Assembly: GCA_016714815.1 (NCBI GenBank)
Contig: JADKBZ010000023.1
Location: 1 to 64,000 of the forward strand
DNA: 64,000 nucleotides
Direction: 5' to 3'
DNA from: Holophagales bacterium
GTDB lineage: Bacteria > Acidobacteriota > Thermoanaerobaculia > UBA5066
Part shown: positions 54,504-62,128 of the stretch, in pieces
Position numbering within the stretch: the first letter of the stretch is position 1
Layout of the letters: every line of letters starts with the position of its first letter
The notes under the pieces: model-generated
Database searches by the model: none
Seen by the model: the letters and a program-made list of their open reading frames with translations, nothing else
Told to the model about the DNA's origin: nothing
Made by a program: the position numbers and the translations under genes

Positions 54504-55684
54504 AGCGCTTCCACCACCATCGCGGTCGCCTCTCCCCCTCCGATGCAGATCGCCGCGAGGCCGTACTTCTTCTTGCGGGCTTTCAGGGCGTGGAGGAGCG
54601 TGACGAGGATCCGGGCCCCGGAAGCCCCGATGGGGTGCCCCAGAGCGACCGCCCCGCCGTTCACGTTGACCTTGTTCGGGTCGATCTCGAGGTCCCGCAC
54701 GAAGGCCATCGCGACGACCGCGAACGCCTCGTTCACCTCGAAGAGGTCGATCTGAGAGAGCGGGATTCCCGCCCTCTCGATGGCCTTCTTCGCCGCGAAG
54801 GAGGGGGCCGTGGTGAACCACTCCGGCTCCTGGGCGTGCGAGGCGTAGGAGACGATCCGGCCGATCGGCCTGGCCCCCGTCTCCTGCGCGACCGCCTCGC
54901 CCGCCAGGAGGAGCGCCGCGGCGCCGTCGTTGATCTTCGACGAGTTCGCCGCCGTGACGGTGCCGTCCTTCTGGAAGGCGGGCTTCAGGGCCCCCATCTT
55001 CTCGAGCTTCTCCAGGGGCGTCGCGAACGGCTCCTCGTCGCGGTCGACGACGGTCGTCCCCTTCTTCCCCTCGATCGAGACCGGGATCATCTCGGCCCGG
55101 AAATCTCCCGAGTCGTTGGCGCGGCGGGCCCGCTGGTAGCTCTCGAGGGAGTAGGCGTCCTGCGCCTCGCGGGTGAAGGAGTACTTCGCCGCGCACGCTT
55201 CGGCGCAGTTGCCCATGTGGACGTTCTTGTAGGGGTCCCAGAGGCCGTCGTGGACCATAGAGTCGAGGAGCTGGCCGTGCCCCATCCGCATCCCCAGCCG
55301 CCCCTTCGGGAGGAGGTAGGGGGCGTTCGACATCGACTCCATGCCGCCCGCCAGGACGACGTCGAACTCGCCCGCGCGGATGGCGTTCGCCCCGTCCATG
55401 ACCGCCCGCATCCCCGACCCGCAGACCTTGTGGATCGTGACCGCGCCGGTCGACTTCGGGAGACCGGCCGCGATCATCGCCTGCCGGGCCGGGGCCTGCC
55501 CCTGGCCGGCCTGCAGCACGTTCCCCATGAGGACCTGGTCGACCCGGTACCCGGGGAACTCCGTCCGCTCCAGGCACGCGCGGAGGACCTGGGCTCCGAT
55601 TTCCGGGGCGCCGAGGGAGGAAAGGGACCCGAGGAAAGCTCCGATCGGCGTTCGGGCCGCCGAGAGGACGAGGACGTTCTTCAT
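54500..55684 (-). CDS. Acetyl-CoA acetyltransferase (thiolase II)
   Basis: The 394-residue thiolase has the nucleophile Cys in TIHKVCGSGMRAVMDGAN, GGMESMSNAPYLL, NGGAVALGHPIGASGARILV with the catalytic His, and the second Cys in CIGGGEATAMV. It cleaves acetoacetyl-CoA to two acetyl-CoA or runs in reverse. It is the first gene of the thiolase-scoA-scoB-lptD set; GGAGTGA lies about 10 nt before the ATG. Biosynthetic and degradative forms cannot be told apart by reading, but the CoA-transferase neighbours favour acetoacetate metabolism. Confidence 0.95.
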   Translation of the reverse strand: MKNVLVLSAARTPIGAFLGSLSSLGAPEIGAQVLRACLERTEFPGYRVDQVLMGNVLQAGQGQAPARQAMIAAGLPKSTGAVTIHKVCGSGMRAVMDGANAIRAGEFDVVLAGGMESMSNAPYLLPKGRLGMRMGHGQLLDSMVHDGLWDPYKNVHMGNCAEACAAKYSFTREAQDAYSLESYQRARRANDSGDFRAEMIPVSIEGKKGTTVVDRDEEPFATPLEKLEKMGALKPAFQKDGTVTAANSSKINDGAAALLLAGEAVAQETGARPIGRIVSYASHAQEPEWFTTAPSFAAKKAIERAGIPLSQIDLFEVNEAFAVVAMAFVRDLEIDPNKVNVNGGAVALGHPIGASGARILVTLLHALKARKKKYGLAAICIGGGEATAMVVEAL

Positions 55685-55816
55685 CGTTCGATCACTCCGT
55701 AGACCCCTCGGGCCACCAGGAAGCCACGCGGGGACCCGAGGATTCTACCTACCCGCCCGCCGCCGGGCGTCCTCCCGTGAAAGCGCCCCGGGTGGACACC
55801 GGCGAAGCGCCCCCCC

Positions 55817-55822
55817 TATCCT
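55817..55822 (+). promoter_or_regulatory. -10 box of ruvX (leaderless type)
   Basis: TATCCT lies 6 nt before GTG 55829. Confidence 0.5.
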
Positions 55823-55828
55823 CGCGGG

Positions 55829-56257
55829 GTGCGAATCCTGTCGGTCGACTTCGGCGAGAAGAGAATCGGCCTCGCCGTCTCCGACGAGCGCGGAGAGATC
55901 GTCGTCCCGGTCGGCGTCGTCTTCCGCAAGAGCGACGCCCAGGCGGCCTCCGAGGTGACGGCCGCCGCCCGGGAACGGGAGGTGGGGCTCCTCGTCGTCG
56001 GGCTCCCGGTTCGCCCCGACGACGGCACCGACAGCCCATTCGCCGCCCGGGTGCGGAACTTCGCACGGAGGCTCGCGGAGGCCTCCGGCCTCCCGGTCGA
56101 GCTTCACGGCGAGGCGCTGACCTCCTCCTCGGCGGAGGGGGAGCTGCGCGACGCGGGCTATTCGCACGCCCGCCTCCGGGCGGCCCTCGACGCCGAGGCG
56201 GCCGCCTCGATCCTCCGCGACTTCCTCTCCTCTCGCCCCGGCGGGAGCCCGGAATGA
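55829..56257 (+). CDS. ruvX: Holliday-junction resolvase-like protein (YqgF/RuvX)
   Basis: The 142-residue protein has an RNase H-like fold: ILSVDFGEKRIGLAVSDE with the first catalytic Asp, VGLLVVGLPVRPDDGTDSP, the Glu in VELHGEALTS, and a C-terminal Asp in ALDAEAAASIL where the family has D-x-x-AA-xx-IL. YqgF acts in 16S rRNA 5' maturation and has been proposed as a resolvase. The stop overlaps mltG by 4 nt (ATGA). Confidence 0.94.
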   Translation: MRILSVDFGEKRIGLAVSDERGEIVVPVGVVFRKSDAQAASEVTAAAREREVGLLVVGLPVRPDDGTDSPFAARVRNFARRLAEASGLPVELHGEALTSSSAEGELRDAGYSHARLRAALDAEAAASILRDFLSSRPGGSPE

Positions 56258-57309
56258 GCGGGAGCTTCCGGCGATGGGTCCGGGGGCTCGCCGCCCTGGC
56301 CGCCGTCGCGGCGATCGCCTTCGCCGCGGGGCTCCTTCTCGTCCGGAACCCGTACCGGGGCTACGCGGGCGAGGCGGCCGTGGTCGAGATTCCTTCGGGG
56401 ACCTCGACCCGCGCGATCCTGGAGACGCTCGAGCGGGAGCGGGTCGTCCGAAGCCGGCACCTCGCCTACGGCGTGCTGCGGCTGGCTTTCCGCGGGCGGA
56501 GCCTGAAGGCGGGCGAGTACCGTTTCGAGGGGCCGAAAACGATCGAGGAGGTTCTCCGGATCCTGATCGAGGGAAAGGTGGTCACCCACCGGGTGACGAT
56601 TCCCGAGGGCCTCACGGCCGACGAGATCTTCGACCTCGTCGCGGGGAGGGGGCTCGCGCCAAAGGCCGTGCTCCAGGCCCTCTTCGGCAGGCCCGGCGAT
56701 TTCGACGGCCTGCCGGCCGGGGCGCCGAGCCTCGAGGGCTTTCTCGGGCCCGACACGTACTTCTTCACAAGGTCGCAGGGAGCGCAAGGAATCCTCGCCA
56801 CCCTGGTCGGCTCCTTCCGCCGCTCGCTGCCCGACCGCTTCGAGGAGCGCGCCCGCGCGCTCGGGCTGACGCCCCTTTCGGCCGTCACGCTCGCCTCCCT
56901 CGTCGAGAAGGAGACCGCCGTCGCCGCCGAGAGGGGACGCGTCTCGGCCGTCTACCACAACCGCCTCAAGGCCGGGATGCCCCTGCAGTGCGATCCGACG
57001 GCCATCTACGCCCTTCGCCGCAAGGGACTCTGGACGGGCAGCCTGACCCACGAAGGGCTCGCCGTGGACGACCCGTACAACACCTACGTCTCCGGAGGGC
57101 TTCCTCCCGGTCCGATCGCGAGCCCGGGGGCGGCCGCCCTCGAGGCGGCCGTCGCGCCGGAGGACGTGCCGTTCCTCTACTTCGTCGCGGTCGGCGACGG
57201 CTCGGGCGAGCACCGGTTCGCGGTCTCCTACGAGGAGCACCTCGCGAACGTGGCCCGCTTCCGGCGCACCCGGGCCGCCCAGGAAACCACTTTGGGGGCG
57301 CCCCGCTGA
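56254..57309 (+). CDS. mltG: Endolytic murein transglycosylase
   Basis: MltG cuts nascent glycan strands at the inner membrane. The 351-residue protein has one N-terminal membrane helix (about 10-29, LAALAAVAAIAFAAGLLLV), a LysM-like region (GTSTRAILETLERERVV; LKAGEYRFEGPKTIEEVLRI) and the YceG domain. Its catalytic Glu is in LASLVEKETAVAAERGRVSA, followed by VYHNRLKAGMPLQCDPTAIY and YNTYVSGGLPPGPIASPG. The ruvX-mltG pair is conserved in many bacteria. Confidence 0.96.
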   Translation: MSGSFRRWVRGLAALAAVAAIAFAAGLLLVRNPYRGYAGEAAVVEIPSGTSTRAILETLERERVVRSRHLAYGVLRLAFRGRSLKAGEYRFEGPKTIEEVLRILIEGKVVTHRVTIPEGLTADEIFDLVAGRGLAPKAVLQALFGRPGDFDGLPAGAPSLEGFLGPDTYFFTRSQGAQGILATLVGSFRRSLPDRFEERARALGLTPLSAVTLASLVEKETAVAAERGRVSAVYHNRLKAGMPLQCDPTAIYALRRKGLWTGSLTHEGLAVDDPYNTYVSGGLPPGPIASPGAAALEAAVAPEDVPFLYFVAVGDGSGEHRFAVSYEEHLANVARFRRTRAAQETTLGAPR

Positions 57310-57354
57310 GGTAGACTTTTCCGCCCCCGGATGTCACCTGAAGGCGGAGCAGAG

Positions 57355-59232
57355 ATGAGCAGCACCGGCACCATTCCCAGGCTCTTTGGTCCCTACGTCC
57401 TGACCCGCCACCTCGGAGCGGACCCTCTCGGCGCCGTCTACCGCGCCGGAACCGCCTCCGGGCCGCACCTGGCGCCGCTTCTCCTCATCCGCGTCTTCGA
57501 CGGCGCCGGCGTCGACGAAGCCGCCCTCGTCCCTTCCATGGAAGACGCCTCGGAGTACCTCGAGGTTGTCCGCGGGCCGGCGGTCGCAAAGGGAGCGGTC
57601 CTCGGCATCGTTGAGGACGTCCCGTTCGCCGGCATCGAGTACGTTCCCGGCCGGACCCTCGACCGACTCTTCTCGGGCGAGGGGCAGGGGTCGATCCCGC
57701 TGCCGGTCGAGCACGCGCTCCTGATCGCCGAGAAGCTCCTGGTAGCACTCGAGGCGGGCAAGCCCTTCGAGAAGAAGATGGGGGCCCCGCACGGCTTCCT
57801 GACTCCGGGCTTCGTCACGATCTCCAACGACGGAGACATCCGCGTCTACGGCGCCGGCCTCGGCGCCGGCCTCCTCCCCTCCCTGAAGAAGCCCGCCGTG
57901 CTCGAAGCCTTCGGCCCCTACATCGCGCCGGAGGTCCTCGCCTCGGGAAAGCCGAGCGCCGCGGGGGACATCTACTCCGCCGCCGCGATCCTCCTGCAGG
58001 CTCTCACCGGAAAGGTCCCCGTCCCCGGGGCCGGCACCGACGCCCTCGCCGGTGCGGTCCTCGCCGTCGACGGGAGCCCGATGCCGGCCGACCTCGCCAG
58101 TCTCGTCTCCCGCGGCCTCGCGAAAGACCCGAACCAGCGCGAGAAGGACGTCGTCGCCTATCGGAAGACCCTCGGCAAGCTCCTCTACGGCGGGCCCTAC
58201 GCCCCCTCCACGTTCAATCTCGCCTTCTTCATGCACCAGCGCTTCGAGAGGGCGATCGACAAGGAACGCAAGGAGCTCGCGCAGGAGGAGACGATCGATC
58301 CCAAGCCGCTCGCCGCGGCCGAGGAGAGGAAGGACAAGGAGATCCGGGATCGCGCCCGGGCCGCCCGCGCCGCGGCATCCGTCTCCGTCCCGTCGTTCGG
58401 CGCCGGCACCTCGCCGGGGACGACCACGATGGGAGGAACCCCGGTCCCGAAGAAGGCGGGGCTCGGCGGCATTCCCGTTCCCGTCGTCGCCGGAGGGGTC
58501 CTCGCCGTCCTGGGCGTCGCCGGATGGTTCCTCTTCGGGAGGGGCGGGGCGAAACAGCCCGCGGCGCCCCAGCCGACACCCGTCGCGGTCGTGGCTCCGA
58601 CCCCGATGCCCGCACCGACCCCGATGATGGTCGGAAAGGAAGACCCCGCCTTCCAGGCCGCCCTCCAGGCGAAGCTCCAGGAGGAGATGAAGAAGGTCGA
58701 AGGCCAGATCGTCAAGGAGCAGGCCGCGGCCGCGCGCAGACGCGCCGAGGAGCAGGCGAAGCTCGAGGAGGCCGCGCAGAAGACCCGCGAGGCCGAGGAG
58801 GCCGTCCGGCTCGCCAGTGATCGCGCCGACAAGGAAGAGGCCGAGCGCCTCGCGAAGGAGGCCGCCGACGCGCGCTCCCGTGAGGATGCGGCCCGCAAGG
58901 CCGCGGAAGCCGCCTCTCCGAAGGTGAATGCCGGAGACCTCGTCGATATCGGACAGGTCTCCAAACCGCCGCAGGCGACGAAGATCGTCAAGCCCGAGGC
59001 GACGAATCTCGCCCGGTCCCGCAAGGTCTCGGGCACCGTTCTGGTCCGCGTCCTCGTCGACGAGAACGGACGGGCCGCCCAGGCGGAGGTCTACCGGGAC
59101 ACGAACCCGAGGGTGGGCCTCGGAGAGTCGAGCCTCACGGCCGTGAAGCAGTGGGAGTGGACTCCCGCCACGAAGGACGGCGTGAAGGTGAAGACCTGGA
59201 TCGTCGTCCCGCTTCCGTTCGTCCTCAAGTAG
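57355..59232 (+). CDS. Pseudokinase - membrane helix - coiled coil - TonB C-terminal domain protein
   Basis: The 625-residue protein has a kinase-like domain at about 8-290: it opens LFGPYVLTRHLGADPLGAVY and has PYIAPEVLASGKPSAAGDIY. It lacks the ATP Lys (LLLIRVFDG), the HRD loop (reads HGFLTPGFV) and DFG (reads YGAGLG). A membrane helix at about 380-402 (VVAGGVLAVLGVAGWFLFG) follows. Then come a Pro-rich linker, a charged coiled coil (about 435-535) and a TonB-type energy-transducing domain (about 550-625, SGTVLVRVLVDENGRAAQAE, SLTAVKQWEWTPA). The ATG at 57355 has AAGGCGGAG upstream; ATG 57331 is an alternative. TAGACT at 57312 may be the -10. Confidence 0.88.
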   Translation: MSSTGTIPRLFGPYVLTRHLGADPLGAVYRAGTASGPHLAPLLLIRVFDGAGVDEAALVPSMEDASEYLEVVRGPAVAKGAVLGIVEDVPFAGIEYVPGRTLDRLFSGEGQGSIPLPVEHALLIAEKLLVALEAGKPFEKKMGAPHGFLTPGFVTISNDGDIRVYGAGLGAGLLPSLKKPAVLEAFGPYIAPEVLASGKPSAAGDIYSAAAILLQALTGKVPVPGAGTDALAGAVLAVDGSPMPADLASLVSRGLAKDPNQREKDVVAYRKTLGKLLYGGPYAPSTFNLAFFMHQRFERAIDKERKELAQEETIDPKPLAAAEERKDKEIRDRARAARAAASVSVPSFGAGTSPGTTTMGGTPVPKKAGLGGIPVPVVAGGVLAVLGVAGWFLFGRGGAKQPAAPQPTPVAVVAPTPMPAPTPMMVGKEDPAFQAALQAKLQEEMKKVEGQIVKEQAAAARRRAEEQAKLEEAAQKTREAEEAVRLASDRADKEEAERLAKEAADARSREDAARKAAEAASPKVNAGDLVDIGQVSKPPQATKIVKPEATNLARSRKVSGTVLVRVLVDENGRAAQAEVYRDTNPRVGLGESSLTAVKQWEWTPATKDGVKVKTWIVVPLPFVLK

Positions 59233-59240
59233 AAGAGAGG

Positions 59241-59336
59241 ACCGAGGGACCGAGGGATCGAGGGATCGAGGGATCGAGGGATCGAGGAACCGAGGGATCG
59301 AAGGACCGAAGGATCGAGGGACCGGGAGACCGGGAA
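59241..59336 (+). repeat. 8-bp tandem repeat, 12 units
   Basis: Twelve back-to-back units of consensus ATCGAGGG (variants ACCGAGGG, ATCGAAGG, ACCGGGAG) begin 8 nt after the pseudokinase-TonB stop. Middle units are identical and outer ones diverge, as expected of slippage. Not coding as far as can be seen. Confidence 0.92.
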
Positions 59337-59368
59337 CCGCGCCAGTTCAGTTCAACGTGCCTCCCGAA

Positions 59369-59572
59369 TCGCGGGCGAGAGGGGTGTCCCACGGCGCCTG
59401 CTGCGCGCGGGCGACCCGCAACGGCTCCGCTCCGCGGGCCGCCGGGGCGAGCGCGAACGCCTCGCGCCGCTCGTTGCACGCGCGCGCTCGCCTGATCCGG
59501 CGGCCTGCTCGCGGAGCCGTGCGGGGCCCCGCCCGTGCTCGAAGGTCGCTCGCGGGACACCCCTCCCACCCG
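59369..59572. other. About 200-bp imperfect foldback element
   Basis: Two arms of roughly 95 nt are near-complementary. Outer boxes AGGGGTGTCCC (59379-59390 region) and GGGACACCCCT (59554-59564 region) mirror each other, as do inner boxes ACGGCTCCGC/GCGGAGCCGT and GGCCGCCGG/CCGGCGGCC, with short mismatches. No ORF of interest lies inside. It could be a structured RNA or a small non-autonomous element. Confidence 0.65.
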
Positions 59573-59601
59573 CTCAGATCCCCGATGCCTCACCAGGGAC
59601 T

Positions 59602-59662
59602 GGGGTCAGGTCTTTATTTTCCATTATAGAAGTCGCAGAGTGTAGAGGGTAGACCTGACCCC
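59602..59662. repeat. Chimeric REPIN with AT-rich left arm
   Basis: GGGGTCAGGTCTTTATTTTC opens the left arm and GAGGGTAGACCTGACCCC closes the right. It resembles the pair at 48.5 kb. Confidence 0.88.
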
Positions 59663-59781
59663 GCCCTTCGTGACCCCATTCTTCGCCTAAGCTCGCCTGC
59701 CGCGGGACACATCGCTCGCGGCCCTCTGCCGGAGCGGCGGGACGTTGAACCTGGCTCCCCCGGTCTCCCGGGTCCTTTCCC
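59663..59781. other. Gap downstream of the TPR gene
   Basis: No gene. GCCGCGGGACACATCGCTCGCGGC (first arm near 59699) can form a 6-bp hairpin whose loop keeps the GGGACAC box of the foldback element, perhaps a fragment of it. Confidence 0.4.
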
Positions 59782-61995
59782 CTACCCCGCCCGGCCGGCG
59801 AGAGCAGTCAGCAGGGCCCGCGCCCGCGCGTGATCGGGCTTCAGGCGGAGCGTCTCATCGAGGGCGCTCTTCGCCTGCTTCACCTGTCCGGATCTGGCCA
59901 GGCTGACGGCGAGGTTGAATCGAAGGTCGGGATTCCAGCGGTCGAGGGCGACCGCCTGCTCCCACCGGAGAACCGCCTCTGCGTTGCGATTCTCCCGGGA
60001 GAGGGCCAGGGCGAGGTCCGAGAGGGCTTCCGGGTTCTCGGGCTGCAGGCGGGCCGCCGCCTCGAAATGGAGAGTCGCCTCCCGCGCCCTGCCGAGGCCG
60101 GCCAGCAGATTGCCGAGGTTGCGTTCCGCGTTCGCGTAGGACGGGCGCGAGCGGAGCGCGGCTTCGAAGTGGCGACGCGCGTCGTCGAGACGACCCATCG
60201 TCGCGAACGCGGCCCCGAGACCGTTCTCGGCCTCGGCGTAGCCGGGCTTCAGGGCGAGCGCCCTCTCGAAACGCTGGAACGCCTCGTCGGTGCGCCCCAA
60301 AGAGAGCAGGAGGCTTCCAGCGTTGCTTTCGGCCTCGGCGTAGCCGGGGTCGGTCCTCAGGGCGGAATCGTAAGAGGCGAGAGCCTCCGCGGTACGCCCC
60401 AGCCTGCCGAGGGCGACGCCGAGGTTGTTCTCTGCTTCGGCGTAGCCGGGGCGGAGCTCGAGCGCGCGCTGGAGATGCGCAATCGCATCGGCGGCGCGTC
60501 CGGAGTCGGTCAGGGCCGCTCCCAGGTTGTTCTCGGCCTCCGCGAACGACGGGCGAAGCGCGAGGGCGCGCTCGGAATGAACTATCGCTTCCTCGCTCCT
60601 CCCGACCGACCGGAGCGCGGTCGCGAGGTTGTGATGAAGCTCCGAGGAGTCCGGCTTCTGCCTCAGGCCGTTCTCGAGGAGCTCGATCGCCTCGGCACCG
60701 CGGTTCTCGGCAAGGAGGAGGAGCCCCAGGTTATTGCTGGCTAGGTAGGCGGCGGGATTCTCGGCCAGGATCGCCCGGTAGTGGATTTCCGCGCTCTGGT
60801 ACTCGAAGGCCTCGTACCACGACTTCACTCCGAGGGCCACCGGCAGGAGTGCGCCGAGGGCGAGCGCGGCGCGGGCCGGCACCCGGCCCGACAGTCCGGC
60901 GAGAGCCGCGCCCGCGAGCGCGAACAGGCTCATCGAGGCGACGTACTGGAAGTGGTCCGCGACGAACGAGTAGCGGAAGACGTAGACGTTGAAGAAGCCG
61001 AGCGTCGGGGCGAGCGTGCCGACGTAGAGGAGCCACGCCGCCAGAGGCGCGCGCGACCGGTGGCGGAGGAAACAGAGCACCACGGTCAGGCCTGCGGCCG
61101 CCAGGGGAAAGAGGTACTGCCAGGCGGCGGAGGAGTCGATCCGCCAGCGGGGATAGATGAAGACGATGTCCGCGGGCCAAACGATCTTCCCCAGGTAGAA
61201 CCAGGTGGCCCGGCCCGCGAGGAGGATCCGTTCGACGAAGCCCAGGGTCCAGTCCTCGGCCACCGCACTGATGAGCCGCCCCTCGATCCGGACGGTCAAG
61301 GCCGCGGTGGCCCCCGCGAGGGCGAACCACGGGAGGAGCGGAACCAGATCGCTCTTCAGGGAAAGTCGTCCCCGCTTCCACCAGAGGACGACGAGGATCG
61401 CGGCCGGCAGGACGACCGTAGCGGTCTTGGCGGCCAGGGCACAGAGAAAGACAGCAGTGGCCCGGAGGTAGGCCCCCCGGCTGCGGCGCTCGTCGAACCC
61501 CAGGTAGAGGAGGCCCGCTACGAGCAGGAATACCGTCGACAGCGTGTTCTTCTGCTCGGTGATCCAGGCGACTGACTCCACAGCGACCGGGTGGAGCGCG
61601 AAGAGCCAGGCTGCCAGCCACGCCCCCGGTACCGAGAGCCGGACCAGGAGCAGGCCGAGCAGCCAGGCGCAGAGAGAGTGGAGAAGGACATTCGTGAGGT
61701 GATATCCGAGCGGCGTATCGCCCCAGAGACGGTGCTCGAGCCAGAAGGCGGAGTAGGTCAGGGGGTAGTACTGCTGGGTGGTCCCCGGCTCGAAAACGAT
61801 CCGCGCCAGCCCCGCGATGGAGCGCAGCTCCGGCGGAGTGACGTGGACGTCGTCGTCCCAGAGGAGACCGCCGGTCAGGGCCGGGTAGTAGACGAGGACG
61901 GTCGCCGCGAGGATCGCGAGAAACGTCCAGGGGAGGACCCCCCGTCGCCAGGAGACGCGAGGCCCTTCGGGCTGGTTGGGGCGCGCCACCTTCAA
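59782..61995 (-). CDS. TMTC-like membrane glycosyltransferase with C-terminal TPR array
   Basis: The 737-residue protein has about 10 membrane helices in the first 400 residues with ALTGGLLWDDDVHVTPPEL (acidic loop-1 motif) and FALHPVAVESVAWITEQKNT, the pattern of TMTC/PMT-type O-mannosyltransferases. Eight to ten TPR units follow to the end (for example LRPGYAEAENNLGVALGRLG). Such enzymes use lipid-linked sugars at the outer face of the inner membrane. TTG 61995 is chosen because TAGGCT lies 7 nt upstream. An ATG at 62079 would place the start inside the upstream gene's terminator. Confidence 0.85.
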   Translation of the reverse strand: MKVARPNQPEGPRVSWRRGVLPWTFLAILAATVLVYYPALTGGLLWDDDVHVTPPELRSIAGLARIVFEPGTTQQYYPLTYSAFWLEHRLWGDTPLGYHLTNVLLHSLCAWLLGLLLVRLSVPGAWLAAWLFALHPVAVESVAWITEQKNTLSTVFLLVAGLLYLGFDERRSRGAYLRATAVFLCALAAKTATVVLPAAILVVLWWKRGRLSLKSDLVPLLPWFALAGATAALTVRIEGRLISAVAEDWTLGFVERILLAGRATWFYLGKIVWPADIVFIYPRWRIDSSAAWQYLFPLAAAGLTVVLCFLRHRSRAPLAAWLLYVGTLAPTLGFFNVYVFRYSFVADHFQYVASMSLFALAGAALAGLSGRVPARAALALGALLPVALGVKSWYEAFEYQSAEIHYRAILAENPAAYLASNNLGLLLLAENRGAEAIELLENGLRQKPDSSELHHNLATALRSVGRSEEAIVHSERALALRPSFAEAENNLGAALTDSGRAADAIAHLQRALELRPGYAEAENNLGVALGRLGRTAEALASYDSALRTDPGYAEAESNAGSLLLSLGRTDEAFQRFERALALKPGYAEAENGLGAAFATMGRLDDARRHFEAALRSRPSYANAERNLGNLLAGLGRAREATLHFEAAARLQPENPEALSDLALALSRENRNAEAVLRWEQAVALDRWNPDLRFNLAVSLARSGQVKQAKSALDETLRLKPDHARARALLTALAGRAG

Positions 61996-62002
61996 CGAGG
62001 CC

Positions 62003-62008
62003 AGCCTA
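62003..62008 (-). promoter_or_regulatory. -10 box of TMTC-like gene (leaderless type)
   Basis: TAGGCT lies 7 nt before TTG 61995. Confidence 0.4.
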
Positions 62009-62059
62009 CCAGAACGACGCCCCCGGTACCTTTCGTCCACGTCTCCGGAGAAGCAGAAA

Positions 62060-62091
62060 GGGGGGCGAAGGTGCTTCACCCTTCGCCCCCC
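62060..62091 (-). terminator. Rho-independent terminator of the DsbA-like gene
   Basis: On the minus strand GGGGGGCGAAGGGTG pairs with CACCTTCGCCCCCC (one bulge) and is followed by TTTCTGCTTC. It lies 37 nt after the stop at 62129. Confidence 0.85.
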
Positions 62092-62128
62092 GTTCTATCG
62101 GTGCCGTCCACGGCACCTCTTCCGAAGG

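Noticed and set aside
59241..59336. Short direct repeats as a possible CRISPR array
   Set aside because: Units are 8 bp with no spacers and no cas genes nearby.
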